Positions 43,477 to 52,610 of a DNA stretch of 64,000 nt are shown one piece after another. The notes under the pieces are model-generated. The model made no database searches. It was not told the origin of the DNA and saw only the letters and a list, made by a program, of their open reading frames with translations. The stretch's first letter is position 1. Every line of letters begins with the position of its first letter. The DNA comes from Acidimicrobiales bacterium (GTDB taxonomy: Bacteria; Actinomycetota; Acidimicrobiia; Acidimicrobiales; Aldehydirespiratoraceae): contig JAWPML010000001.1 in NCBI GenBank assembly GCA_033344915.1, positions 3,862,263-3,926,262 of the forward strand, written 5' to 3'. Position numbers and translations under genes: made by a program.

Positions 43477-44160
43477 ATGAGTGACGAAGAGACGGGTTCC
43501 GTGTGGACGATCGTCGTCGCGGCCGGATCGGCCAGCCGCTTCGGCGCGCCGAAGCAGTTCCTCGACCTCGCCGGGTCCCGCGTGGTCGATCGGTCGGTGC
43601 GGACCGCATCCCGTCACAGTGACGGCGTGGTGGTGGTGACGCCGGCCGAGCCCGTCCCGGGTGTCGCGCCCGTGGTCGTACCGGACGGTCATGTCGTGCG
43701 GGAGGTGCTGGGCGCCGCGTCGCGGGCGGGCTCCGTGCGACGCGGTCTGGCCGCCGTGCCGGCCGACGCCGCCGTCATCCTCGTCCACGACGCGGCCCGA
43801 CCGCTGGCAACGGATCGTCTCTACGAGCAGGTGATCGCGGCCGTGCGCAACGGCGCCGACGCCGTGACCCCGGCGGTGCCGATCACCGACACGCTCCGGC
43901 GCCGCAGCGGCGGCACGGTCGACCGCGACGACCTGGTGGCCGTCCAGACCCCGCAGGGATTTCGGGCCGCGGTGCTGCGGGCGGCCCACGACGATGGCGT
44001 CGAAGCGACGGACGATGTGACCGTGGTGGAGGCTGCAGGGGGTACCGTCGCTCTGGTCGACGGCGACACCCGCAACATCAAACTCACCACGCCGCTGGAT
44101 CTCGACGTGGCGACCCGATTCCTCGAGCAGGACGATCCTGCACGAGAGGAGCACGAGTGA
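43477..44160 (+). CDS. ispD: 2-C-methyl-D-erythritol 4-phosphate cytidylyltransferase
   Basis: A 227-residue MEP-pathway enzyme. The CTP-binding motif VVAAGSASRFGAPKQFLDL and the later VHDAARPLAT and AVQTPQGFRA segments are characteristic. It overlaps ispF (ATGA). The actinobacterial order carD-ispD-ispF-cysS-rlmB is partly kept: carD and cysS are missing. Confidence 0.94.
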   Translation: MSDEETGSVWTIVVAAGSASRFGAPKQFLDLAGSRVVDRSVRTASRHSDGVVVVTPAEPVPGVAPVVVPDGHVVREVLGAASRAGSVRRGLAAVPADAAVILVHDAARPLATDRLYEQVIAAVRNGADAVTPAVPITDTLRRRSGGTVDRDDLVAVQTPQGFRAAVLRAAHDDGVEATDDVTVVEAAGGTVALVDGDTRNIKLTTPLDLDVATRFLEQDDPAREEHE

Positions 44161-44642
44161 GCGACGAGATTCCCTTCCGGGTCGGTCAGGCGTTCGACGT
44201 CCACGCGTACAGCGACGACCCCGAGCGCACCCTGGTGCTCGGCGGTGTGCGCTTCGACGATGAACGCGGTCTCGTCGGCCACAGCGACGCCGATGTGGTC
44301 GCCCACGCGTGCACCGACGCGCTGCTGGGGGCGGCCGGACTCGGGGACATCGGCCAGATGTTCCCCGACACCGACCCCGCACTGGCCGGAGCTGACAGCA
44401 TCGAGCTGCTGCGCCGGGCGGCCGACGCGGTGCGGGCCGGCGGCTGGCGGCCCGGCAATGTCGACTGTTCCGTGGTGCTCGACCGACCGAAGCTCGCACC
44501 GGTCAAGGCGGAGATGGAGGCGAACCTCTCCGCCGCCGTGGGTGCCCCGGTCTCGGTGACGGGACGCCGGAGCGAGGGTGTCGGGGCACTCGGTCGCGGC
44601 GAGGGAATCGTCGCGTGGGCCGTGGCGCTGGTGGCGCGATGA
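44157..44642 (+). CDS. ispF: 2-C-methyl-D-erythritol 2,4-cyclodiphosphate synthase
   Basis: A 161-residue trimeric enzyme of the MEP pathway. Metal ligands lie in QAFDVHAYSD (Asp and His) and GHSDADVVAHACTDALLGAA; the C-terminal RRSEGVGALGRGEGI closes the active site. It overlaps both ispD and rlmB by 4 bases, so all three are translationally coupled. Confidence 0.94.
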   Translation: MSDEIPFRVGQAFDVHAYSDDPERTLVLGGVRFDDERGLVGHSDADVVAHACTDALLGAAGLGDIGQMFPDTDPALAGADSIELLRRAADAVRAGGWRPGNVDCSVVLDRPKLAPVKAEMEANLSAAVGAPVSVTGRRSEGVGALGRGEGIVAWAVALVAR

Positions 44643-45583
44643 GCCGCGGTTCGGGCAAGACACCCAAGGGCGGCCCTCGCGGACCGAAAGGCGGCGGAGG
44701 TCGGGGGAAGGGGCAACCCCGCAACCCCCGTCAGAAGAGTGGTGGTCGCGGCGGTCCGCCCCGAGGCCGTGGGCGTGACGGCCAGCGGGGGACGACGCCA
44801 CTGCGTGAAGGCGATGGCGGTCGCAGCAAGGGCGGGTCGCTCGGTGGAGACCAGGTCGAGGGGCGTCATGCCGTGCGTGAGCTTCTGCTCGCGGGGACCC
44901 GCCGCACCCGTGAAGTCGTGCTCGCCGGCGACCTCGACCCCGCGCCGATTCTCGACGAGATCATCGACTTGGCAGACGAGGCGAAGGTCACGATCACGGA
45001 GATGAGCCGGGCGAAGTTCGAGTCGATGACCCGCACGGAGGGAAGCCAGGGTGTGATGGCGGTGGCGCAGCCGCTGCGTCCGACGGAACTGGAGGACCTG
45101 CTCCGCCCGGACTTCGACGGCACGCCCCCGTTCCTGCTGCTGCTCGACAGCATCACGGACCCCGGCAACCTCGGTGCCATCCTCCGCACCGCCGAATGCG
45201 CGGGCGTGACCGGGATCGTCCTGCCCCGCCATCGGGCGGCGCACATCACGCCGACCGTCGCCAAGGCGGCCGCGGGAGCGATCGAGCATCTCCGCATGGC
45301 GCTCGTGGGCGGCCTGCCGGCCGCGATGACCACGATGCGCAAGCACGGGATCTGGACGGTCGGGCTCGACGCCGGCGGCGAACGGTCGATCCACGATCTT
45401 CCCGTCGCCTCGGAGCCGGTCGGACTCGTGCTCGGCGCCGAGGGCCCCGGCCTGTCCCGCCTCGTGCGGGAGCGCTGCGACACCGTGGTGTCCATCCCGA
45501 TGGCGGGTGTCCTCGACAGCCTGAACGTCAGCGCAGCGGCTGCCGTCGCCTGCTACGAGGTCGCCCGGCTGCGTTCGGCCTGA
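44639..45583 (+). CDS. rlmB: 23S rRNA 2'-O-methyltransferase (RlmB/SpoU family)
   Basis: A 314-residue SPOUT methyltransferase. A disordered Gly/Arg/Lys-rich N-terminus (about 1-70) probably binds RNA. Next come the substrate-binding domain (VEGRHAVRELLLAG) and the trefoil-knot motifs (LLDSITDPGNLGAILRTAE, LVLGAEGPGLS, SIPMAGVLDSLNVSAAAAV). It is coupled to ispF and followed by tRNA-Thr on the opposite strand. Confidence 0.92.
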   Translation: MSRGSGKTPKGGPRGPKGGGGRGKGQPRNPRQKSGGRGGPPRGRGRDGQRGTTPLREGDGGRSKGGSLGGDQVEGRHAVRELLLAGTRRTREVVLAGDLDPAPILDEIIDLADEAKVTITEMSRAKFESMTRTEGSQGVMAVAQPLRPTELEDLLRPDFDGTPPFLLLLDSITDPGNLGAILRTAECAGVTGIVLPRHRAAHITPTVAKAAAGAIEHLRMALVGGLPAAMTTMRKHGIWTVGLDAGGERSIHDLPVASEPVGLVLGAEGPGLSRLVRERCDTVVSIPMAGVLDSLNVSAAAAVACYEVARLRSA

Positions 45584-45601
45584 CCGGCGAAGCGGCTCGA
45601 G

Positions 45602-45674
45602 AGCCCGCGACAGGAGTCGAACCTGCGACCTGCTGTTTACAAGACAGCTGCTCTACCAACTGAGCTACACGGGC
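45602..45674 (-). tRNA. tRNA-Thr (anticodon UGU)
   Basis: On the minus strand a 73-base cloverleaf forms: acceptor GCCCGTG with CGCGGGC, D-arm GCTC/GAGC, anticodon stem GCTGT/ACAGC with loop CTTGTAA (anticodon TGT), and T-arm GCAGG/CCTGT with loop TTCGACT. The discriminator is T and CCA is not encoded. It decodes ACA and probably other ACN codons. Confidence 0.95.
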
Positions 45675-45683
45675 GTCGCTGAC

Positions 45684-45689
45684 AGCGTA
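45684..45689 (-). promoter_or_regulatory. -10 hexamer of tRNA-Thr(UGU)
   Basis: Minus-strand TACGCT ends nine bases before the mature tRNA 5' end at 45674. Confidence 0.5.
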
Positions 45690-45737
45690 GGGCGCGCCCG
45701 GCGCCACCGAGGGCCTCGTTTCTGCAAGGCTGGGGGA

Positions 45738-45998
45738 ATGCAGCTCACGGAGGCCGAACAGGCGATCCTCGATTTCGAACGTTCGTGGTGGACCGAGCCG
45801 GGTCCGAAGGATGAAGCCATCCACGAGCAGCTCGAGATCTCGGCGACGCGGTACTACGAGTTGCTGAACGAGCTCATCGATCGGCCCGAAGCCGAGTCGC
45901 ACGATCCGTTGGTCGTGCGCCGGTTGCGGCGTATGCGGGACCGGCGCCGCCGATCCCGTGCTGAACAGGTCGGCGCAAGCAGCGAGGAGCACAGCTGA
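45738..45998 (+). CDS. DUF3263 domain protein
   Basis: An 86-residue basic protein matching DUF3263 (LTEAEQAILDFERSWW and ISATRYYELLNELID), a short actinobacterial family that looks like a helix-turn-helix module. Function is unknown. It overlaps the LytR_C gene by one base (TGATG), an arrangement repeated in other actinobacteria near trehalose genes. The hexamer AAGGCT ends six bases before the ATG, a weak leaderless candidate. Confidence 0.82.
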   Translation: MQLTEAEQAILDFERSWWTEPGPKDEAIHEQLEISATRYYELLNELIDRPEAESHDPLVVRRLRRMRDRRRRSRAEQVGASSEEHS

Positions 45999-46690
45999 TG
46001 ACTGCACCAGGGCGCTATGCCGCCTCAGACGGATCGTTCGCGAAGTCGGCTGGTGGCGCTGCCGCTCGCGGTGGCGTGTTGATCGTGATCGCACTCGTGA
46101 TCGGGTTCGCGCTGCTCCAGTGGGGCTTCGACGGCGGCGATTCCGATGCCGCGCTGCCGGGCGGGGACGGCGACGGGTCGGCCGATGACGGCGGCACGGA
46201 CGACGGTTCGACCGACGACGGCACTGCCGATGACGGCACCACGGACGACGGGTCGACCGACGAGGCGACCGACGACGGAGGCACCGACGGCACGGGCACC
46301 GATGACGGCACCACGGACGACGGCACGACCGACGACACCGCCTCCGATGACGCGGTGTCCATCGATCCGCCCTCGGATGTGATCGTGGCCGTCCTGAACG
46401 GCAGCGGTGTCGGCGGGTTGGCCGCCGAGCGTGGCGGTGTGCTCGGCGTGGTCGGCTATGTGTGGACCGCCGGCAACGCAGCGACGTTCGAGGTCTCGGA
46501 CAGCCGCGTCTACTTCACCGAGGGTTACGCAGACGAGGCCAAGCAGGTCGCCGAGGCGTTGTCGGGTACCGCAGCGGTGCTCGAGCAGGCCCCGGCCGAC
46601 CCTACGACGCTCGCCAGCGAGAGCAGCGCGGCCGACGTCGCCGCGGCCGACATCATCGTCGTGCTCGGCACCGACGAGCAGCTCCGCTGA
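45998..46690 (+). CDS. LytR C-terminal-domain membrane protein with Asp/Thr/Gly repeats
   Basis: A 230-residue protein with one membrane helix (about 27-43, GGVLIVIALVIGFALLQWG), then about 75 residues of imperfect DDGT/DDGS repeats, then a LytR_C domain (VIVAVLNGSGVGGLAAERG, to VVLGTDEQLR). LytR_C domains occur in cell-wall proteins, so an envelope role is likely. The acidic linker would lie outside the membrane. Confidence 0.83.
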   Translation: MTAPGRYAASDGSFAKSAGGAAARGGVLIVIALVIGFALLQWGFDGGDSDAALPGGDGDGSADDGGTDDGSTDDGTADDGTTDDGSTDEATDDGGTDGTGTDDGTTDDGTTDDTASDDAVSIDPPSDVIVAVLNGSGVGGLAAERGGVLGVVGYVWTAGNAATFEVSDSRVYFTEGYADEAKQVAEALSGTAAVLEQAPADPTTLASESSAADVAAADIIVVLGTDEQLR

Positions 46691-46723
46691 CCCTCCTCCA
46701 TCCCCTTGAAGGCAACCGACGCG

Positions 46724-47503
46724 ATGGATGAGTCGCTCGATCCGTTCGGGTGGGCGCCCGCCCGCGCCGGCCTGTTCCTGGACTTCGACGGGGTGTTGGC
46801 CGACATCGCCGCCGAACCCGAGGCGGCCGTCATCCGGCCCGGCGTCGCTGATCTGCTGGTCGAGCTGAGCGATCGGCTGGGTCGCGTGGCCGTGATCTCG
46901 GGCCGCCCGGTCGCCTACCTGGCGCCGATGGTGCCGACCGAGATCGACGTCGTCGGTCTGTACGGTCTCGAGTGGCGCCGCGCCGGCGTGCCCGGCACGC
47001 TCCCCGAGGCCGAGCCCTATCGTGCCGCGGTGCAGGAACTCGTCGACGCGGCCTCGGCGTCGTTCGGCGCCGAGGTGGTCGAGCCGAAAGGCCTGTCGCT
47101 CACCATCCACTACCGCAGCGACCCCGCCGTGGCGCCGCGGATGCGGGACTGGGTGGTCGAACAGGGCGAACGCACCGGCATGGAGCACCGTCCGGCCAAG
47201 CAGTCCTTCGAGCTGCACCCGCCGGTCGAGCGGGACAAGGGCACGGCGCTCGTCGAGCTCGCGGCGGGTCTCGATCCGGTGGCGTACGTCGGCGACGACC
47301 TCGGGGATCTGCCGGCGTTCGACGGTCTCGACGAGCTCGCGGCCAAGGATGTGACGACGCTGCGGGTGGCCGTCGACTCGGCCGAGGCCCCGCCGATCCT
47401 GCGCCGTCGCGCCGATCTCGTGGTCGACGGTCCGGCGGGAGCGGAGGCGTTCCTCCGCCGGCTCCTCGCGGTGGCGGCGGACGGGGCCGATCGTTCGAGA
47501 TGA
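46724..47503 (+). CDS. otsB: Trehalose-6-phosphate phosphatase
   Basis: A 259-residue HAD-superfamily phosphatase. Motif I is FLDFDGVLADIA (DxD intact), motif II is VISGRPVAYL, and later DKGTALVEL and VAYVGDDLGDLPAF give motifs III and IV. It would dephosphorylate trehalose-6-phosphate made by the convergent otsA. ATG 46724 is preferred to a TTG at 46706 because it starts nearest the conserved domain. Its TGA stop is part of the palindromic repeat at 47501. Confidence 0.87.
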   Translation: MDESLDPFGWAPARAGLFLDFDGVLADIAAEPEAAVIRPGVADLLVELSDRLGRVAVISGRPVAYLAPMVPTEIDVVGLYGLEWRRAGVPGTLPEAEPYRAAVQELVDAASASFGAEVVEPKGLSLTIHYRSDPAVAPRMRDWVVEQGERTGMEHRPAKQSFELHPPVERDKGTALVELAAGLDPVAYVGDDLGDLPAFDGLDELAAKDVTTLRVAVDSAEAPPILRRRADLVVDGPAGAEAFLRRLLAVAADGADRSR

Positions 47504-47531
47504 GACGGGGCTCTGACCCCGGCGTCTCAAC
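47501..47531. repeat. GGGGTCAGA-family hairpin between otsB and otsA
   Basis: The element reads TGAGACGGGG, then CTCTGA, then CCCCGGCGTCTCAAC, and folds on itself (GAGAC with GTCTC, GGGG with CCCC). It supplies the TGA stop of otsB on the plus strand (47501-47503) and the TGA stop of otsA on the minus strand (47527-47529). It could also act as a two-way terminator. Confidence 0.75.
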
Positions 47532-48909
47532 TCGGGCGGGACGAGTCGGCGGCCGCGAGTTGTTCGGCGAGCCAGTCGGCGGGGGTTCGGGCTTCGGCGC
47601 GGCGTAGCAACTCGGTGGCCCGCGCCGCGCGAGTGGATGCGTCGAGATCGAGCGCGTCGGCCAGCGCGGCCGCCTGATCGGCGATGTCGAAGGGATTCAC
47701 CGTACGAACCGCGCCGTCGAGCTGGTCGTGGACCCCGGCCTCGCGGCTGAGCACGACCGTGCCGTCGCGCTCGTTGACGAGCGGGCCCTCCATCGCCACG
47801 AGGTTCAACCCGTCACGGATCGGGTTCACGAGGAGCACGTCGTAGCGACGGAGATGAGCCACGGACTTCGGGAAGTCATCGCTGAGGTCGAGCTCGATCG
47901 GGGTCCAGCCATCGGTCTGCCAGCGCCGGTTGATCACGTCGGCGAGCGCCTCGACCTCGGATCGATACGCGAGGTACTCGGGAAGCCCCTCCCGGCTCGG
48001 ATAGCCGAGGGCTCGGAAGACGACGGTCTCGCGGAGGTCCGGACGGTCGACCAACATCTGGTCGAAGGCGCGAAAGCCCCGCAGCATGTTCTTGGAGAGC
48101 TCGATGCGATCGACGCGCACGATCAGCCGGCGCTCGCCGATCGCTTCGTCGAGGCTCGCGAACTCGGCCTCACATCGCTCGCTCGAGGCTGCGGCCCGGA
48201 TGTCGTCCGGATCCGGCGCGAGGGGAGAGACGAACGTGGTCGGTTCCCGGCCGATGGTCGCGAGGCAGCAGGCGCGGAAGTCCGCCGCCCAGCGCTCCGA
48301 GTGGAAGCCGCAGGCGTCGTGGGCGGCCATGCCGTCGAGCAACTCGGACGCGAGATCGTCGGGAAGCATCCGCATCTGGAGCGGCGGTGCGAACGGCGTG
48401 TGGGAGAAGTGGACGAGGCGGAGGTCGGGGCGGCGCGACTTCACGAGCGGCGCCAGCAGGGCGAGGTGGTAGTCCTGCACGAGCACGACGGCTCCCTGCG
48501 GTGTCTCGTCCACCACAACGTCGGCGAACTCGGCGTTGTAGCGCCGATAGGCGTCCCACGCCTCGCGGAAGCCGGCGTCCACGATGGGCCGGCGGCTGGC
48601 GTCGTGCAGTGCGTGGTAGAGGAACCAGAGCATCGCGTTGCACACGACGTCGTAGGACAGCGCCATCACGTCGGGATCGATGGCGAGCGTGCGCACCCGG
48701 AGCCCGTCGGCTTCGATCACGCCCTCGGCCGCAGCCGCCCGGTCGGCATCGCTGAGCGCCGCCGCGATCCAGATCGCGTCCGTGCCGGCGACGAGGGGCG
48801 CGAGTCCGGACACGAGGCCACCGCCGCCGCGGGTGGCGACGAGCCGACCGCCGTCGTCCTGGAACGACAACGGCCCGCGGTTCGAGACGAGCACAACCGG
48901 AGCGGGCAC
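47527..48909 (-). CDS. otsA: Trehalose-6-phosphate synthase (GT20 family)
   Basis: A 460-residue GT-B glycosyltransferase of family 20. It starts VPAPVVLVSNRGPLSF and contains VLVQDYHLALLAPLV, LVHFSHTPFAPP, the donor-site segment VRVDRIELSKNMLRGFRAF, and LLVNPIRDGLNLVAMEG. With otsB it would make trehalose from UDP- or GDP-glucose and glucose-6-phosphate. A glucosylglycerol-phosphate synthase of the same family cannot be excluded. The GTG at 48909 has TAGCGT seven bases upstream. Confidence 0.85.
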   Translation of the reverse strand: MPAPVVLVSNRGPLSFQDDGGRLVATRGGGGLVSGLAPLVAGTDAIWIAAALSDADRAAAAEGVIEADGLRVRTLAIDPDVMALSYDVVCNAMLWFLYHALHDASRRPIVDAGFREAWDAYRRYNAEFADVVVDETPQGAVVLVQDYHLALLAPLVKSRRPDLRLVHFSHTPFAPPLQMRMLPDDLASELLDGMAAHDACGFHSERWAADFRACCLATIGREPTTFVSPLAPDPDDIRAAASSERCEAEFASLDEAIGERRLIVRVDRIELSKNMLRGFRAFDQMLVDRPDLRETVVFRALGYPSREGLPEYLAYRSEVEALADVINRRWQTDGWTPIELDLSDDFPKSVAHLRRYDVLLVNPIRDGLNLVAMEGPLVNERDGTVVLSREAGVHDQLDGAVRTVNPFDIADQAAALADALDLDASTRAARATELLRRAEARTPADWLAEQLAAADSSRPS

Positions 48910-48916
48910 GAGTCCG

Positions 48917-48922
48917 ACGCTA
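48917..48922 (-). promoter_or_regulatory. Leaderless -10 hexamer of otsA
   Basis: Minus-strand TAGCGT ends seven bases before the GTG at 48909. Confidence 0.55.
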
Positions 48923-48930
48923 GTGACCGA

Positions 48931-48967
48931 GAAAGTATTGGGGTCTGACCCCAGAAAGTATTGGGGT
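48931..48967. repeat. GAAAGTATTGGGGT direct repeat with GGGGTCTGACCCC palindrome
   Basis: Two identical 14-base copies of GAAAGTATTGGGGT (48931-48944 and 48954-48967) flank and partly form a TGGGGTCTGACCCCA palindrome. It belongs with the GGGGTCAGA family. It sits between otsA and glycerate kinase, and the second copy runs into the region just before TACACC, a possible weak -10 for the kinase gene. Confidence 0.75.
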
Positions 48968-48981
48968 GGTACACCCGGGTG

Positions 48982-49962
48982 GTGCGCGTGCTCGTGTGTG
49001 CCGACAAGTTCCGCGGAACGGTGACGGCCCGCGAGGTCGGGGATGCAGTCGCGGTCGGTGCCCCAGAGCTCGATGTCGTGGTGCAACCGCTCGCCGACGG
49101 CGGGGAAGGCACCCTCGAGGCGTTCGGGGGAGCGAACCGGACCACCACGGTGACCGGACCGCTGGGAACTCCGGTCGATGCGGACTGGTCCCTGCGGGGC
49201 GGACGGGCGGTCATCGAGATGGCCCGGGCCTCGGGCCTGCTGCTCGCCGGGGGCCCGGAGGCGAACGATCCGATGGAGGCGTCGACGATCGGCACCGGGC
49301 AGCTGATCGCCTCCGCCGCGGAGGCGGGCGCGGAGGAGATCCTCGTCGGCCTCGGCGGGAGCGCGACGACCGACGGCGGGCTCGGCGCGCTGCGGGCCAT
49401 GGCGCCGTTGGCGCGCTATCGCGGGATCCGCCTCGAGGTCGCGTGCGACGTGCGGACGACCTTCGTCGACGCGGCCGCGGTCTTCGGCCCACAGAAGGGA
49501 GCCACGCCGAGTCAGGTGAAGCTCCTCGGCCGACGGCTCGAGCGGCTCGCCCAGGTCTACGCCGACGAGCACGGCGTGGACGTCCGCGAGCTCGAACGGG
49601 CGGGTGCCGCCGGTGGTCTCGCCGGCGGACTCGCGGCGGCGGGTGCGACCCTGCACGACGGGTTCTCGTTGATCGCGGACGCGGTGGAGCTCTACGACCA
49701 GATCGAGTCGGCCGACCTCGTCGTCACCGGTGAAGGCAGGCTCGACGAGAGCTCGTTCGCCGGGAAGGTCGTCGGCGGTGTCGCCTCGCTGGCGGCCGCG
49801 GCCGGCGTGCCCGTGATCGCGGTGGTCGGGCAGTCGGCCCTGACCGATCCGCCCATTCCGGTCATCGATCTGACCGAGCGTTTCGGCGAGCGGGCGATGG
49901 CCGACACCGCGGCGACGATCGCCGAGGCGGCCGCGTCGTTCAGCGACGGCCCTTGGCGCTGA
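48982..49962 (+). CDS. Glycerate kinase
   Basis: A 326-residue kinase of the GlxK/GarK fold. It starts VRVLVCADKFRGTVTAREV and contains QPLADGGEGTLEAF, GLGGSATTDGGLGALRAM and the C-terminal TGEGRLDESSFAGK segment, all typical. It would phosphorylate glycerate for entry to glycolysis. Several GTG codons (48979, 48982, 48988) are possible starts; 48982 gives the family-like N-terminus and has TACACC six bases upstream. Confidence 0.88.
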   Translation: MRVLVCADKFRGTVTAREVGDAVAVGAPELDVVVQPLADGGEGTLEAFGGANRTTTVTGPLGTPVDADWSLRGGRAVIEMARASGLLLAGGPEANDPMEASTIGTGQLIASAAEAGAEEILVGLGGSATTDGGLGALRAMAPLARYRGIRLEVACDVRTTFVDAAAVFGPQKGATPSQVKLLGRRLERLAQVYADEHGVDVRELERAGAAGGLAGGLAAAGATLHDGFSLIADAVELYDQIESADLVVTGEGRLDESSFAGKVVGGVASLAAAAGVPVIAVVGQSALTDPPIPVIDLTERFGERAMADTAATIAEAAASFSDGPWR

Positions 49963-50149
49963 GCACCCAGCCCACGACGCCGACGACGATCACGATCATC
50001 AGGCCGAATTTCACGATGCCGATCAGTGAGGTCAGGACCCATTGCACCAGCGAGATGGCGCCGAACAGGGCCAGACCGCCGATGACGAGCCGCGCCGGCA
50101 TGGACAGGCCTCGTTGGCTCGGCGTGTTCTGCTGTCGTTCGAGCTCCAC
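49940..50149 (-). CDS. 69-residue membrane protein
   Basis: A small protein with a polar N-terminus and two closely spaced hydrophobic segments (about 19-36 and 41-62), ending AKGRR. It is not assigned to a family. The GTG at 50149 has a TACGCT hexamer six bases upstream, a typical leaderless arrangement here, which supports it as a real gene. Its 3' end overlaps the glycerate kinase gene by 23 bases. Confidence 0.6.
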   Translation of the reverse strand: MELERQQNTPSQRGLSMPARLVIGGLALFGAISLVQWVLTSLIGIVKFGLMIVIVVGVVGWVLSAKGRR

Positions 50150-50155
50150 GTCCCC

Positions 50156-50161
50156 AGCGTA
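50156..50161 (-). promoter_or_regulatory. Leaderless -10 hexamer of the 69-residue membrane protein gene
   Basis: Minus-strand TACGCT ends six bases before the GTG at 50149. Confidence 0.5.
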
Positions 50162-50163
50162 GG

Positions 50164-50367
50164 TCAGTCGCCGGGGGCGATCTCGGCGGGACCGTTGCGC
50201 AGGGTGATGATGGCGTCCGCGATGTTCAGGAGTTGATCGCCGGTGTCGCCGTTGCGGGCCAGTGCGGCGTCGACCGCCTCACGCGCGGCCGGGGCCGTCG
50301 CACCGCTCAGGGATACGACCAATTCGGCCAGACGGGCATGCGCAGCGGCGCGGGATTCGACGGACAT
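50164..50367 (-). CDS. 67-residue hypothetical helical protein
   Basis: A short frame coding for an Ala-rich, probably all-helical soluble protein (ARLAELVVSLSGATAPAAREA, then LLNIADAIITLR). GAGG lies about seven bases before the ATG. It ends 14 bases before the membrane protein start, so the two may be co-transcribed. No family is recognised; codon usage looks coding but the call rests on position and ribosome site. Confidence 0.45.
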   Translation of the reverse strand: MSVESRAAAHARLAELVVSLSGATAPAAREAVDAALARNGDTGDQLLNIADAIITLRNGPAEIAPGD

Positions 50368-50457
50368 CCATGACCTCGGAGACGGATCGGCGGGGAAGGA
50401 CCCGCCACGGGCGACACCGCGATGTCATCGGATCCCGACGCATCGATCTGTACCTGG

Positions 50458-50496
50458 TTGGTGAATTCCTTTATATCCGATAAGTTTGGTCGGGAT
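50458..50496 (+). promoter_or_regulatory. Promoter of the MoaD-like gene with overlapping CCGA/TCGG inverted repeat
   Basis: TTGGTG (50458-50463), 17 bases, TAAGTT (50481-50486) form a promoter. Across the -10 lie CCGA (50477-50480) and TCGG (50490-50493) with a 9-base AT-rich centre, and wider halves ATCCGA/TCGGGAT. This shape resembles operators of Rrf2-family (CymR/IscR-like) regulators. It would block the -10 if bound. Confidence 0.45.
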
Positions 50497-50510
50497 TTAA
50501 GGAGCCGCAC

Positions 50511-50786
50511 ATGAGTGTCACCGTTCGAGTCCCCACCACCCTTCGCACCCTGACCGCCGGCGAGGCCGAGATCTCCGTCAAGGGCGACACCGTCGCCGAG
50601 GTGCTCGAGAGCCTCGAAGGCGCACACCCGGGCTTCAAGGAGCGCATCCTCGACGACGACGGCTCCCTGCGTCGTTTCGTGAACGTGTTCGTCAGCGACG
50701 ACGACGTCCGTTTCCTGGACGGTCTCGGCACCACCGTGCCCGCCGGGGAGACGCTCAGCATCGTTCCGGCGGTCGCCGGCGGCTGA
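50511..50786 (+). CDS. MoaD/ThiS/CysO-family sulfur carrier protein
   Basis: A 91-residue beta-grasp protein ending in Gly-Gly (IVPAVAGG), the site of thiocarboxylate formation. RVPTTLRTLTAGEAEISV and RRFVNVFVSDDDVRFL match the MoaD/CysO group. AAGGAG precedes the ATG. No moa, cysM or mec gene is adjacent, so whether it serves molybdopterin or cysteine synthesis is open; the CysO-like RRFVN motif slightly favours cysteine. Confidence 0.82.
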   Translation: MSVTVRVPTTLRTLTAGEAEISVKGDTVAEVLESLEGAHPGFKERILDDDGSLRRFVNVFVSDDDVRFLDGLGTTVPAGETLSIVPAVAGG

Positions 50787-50792
50787 TCCCGC

Positions 50793-50831
50793 GATTTCCC
50801 GAACGGGTTCGGTCCGTTCGGTTGCGAAATC
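50793..50831. terminator. Hairpin between the MoaD-like gene and groEL
   Basis: CCGAACGG (50799-50806) pairs with CCGTTCGG (50814-50821) around a 7-base loop, and the outer GATTTC (50793-50798) pairs with GAAATC (50826-50831). It lies 6 bases after the upstream stop and before the groEL promoter region. No T-run follows. Confidence 0.45.
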
Positions 50832-50848
50832 CGCGCTCTCCGGGTTGA

Positions 50849-52531
<1,683 letters not shown>

Positions 52532-52558
52532 CCCCCCACCCCCAACCCCAACCCCGAG

Positions 52559-52610
52559 AATCTCTGGTCACCAAAGGGTCGCTCCGTCGACCCTTTCCTG
52601 ACCAGAGATT
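52559..52610. repeat. Long hairpin after groEL made of two inverted ATCTCTGGTCAGGAAAGGG repeats
   Basis: Left arm 52559-52581 and right arm 52588-52610 (23 bases each) pair with two central mismatches around a 6-base loop (CTCCGT). It would act as a terminator for groEL. The right arm is identical over 22 bases to the repeat inside plsC at 22272-22293. Confidence 0.8.

Noticed and set aside
46180-46350. Repeated DDGT/DDGS codons as a CRISPR-like or tandem DNA array
   Set aside because: The units are short, imperfect, in frame and lie in the linker of the LytR_C protein; this is low-complexity coding sequence.
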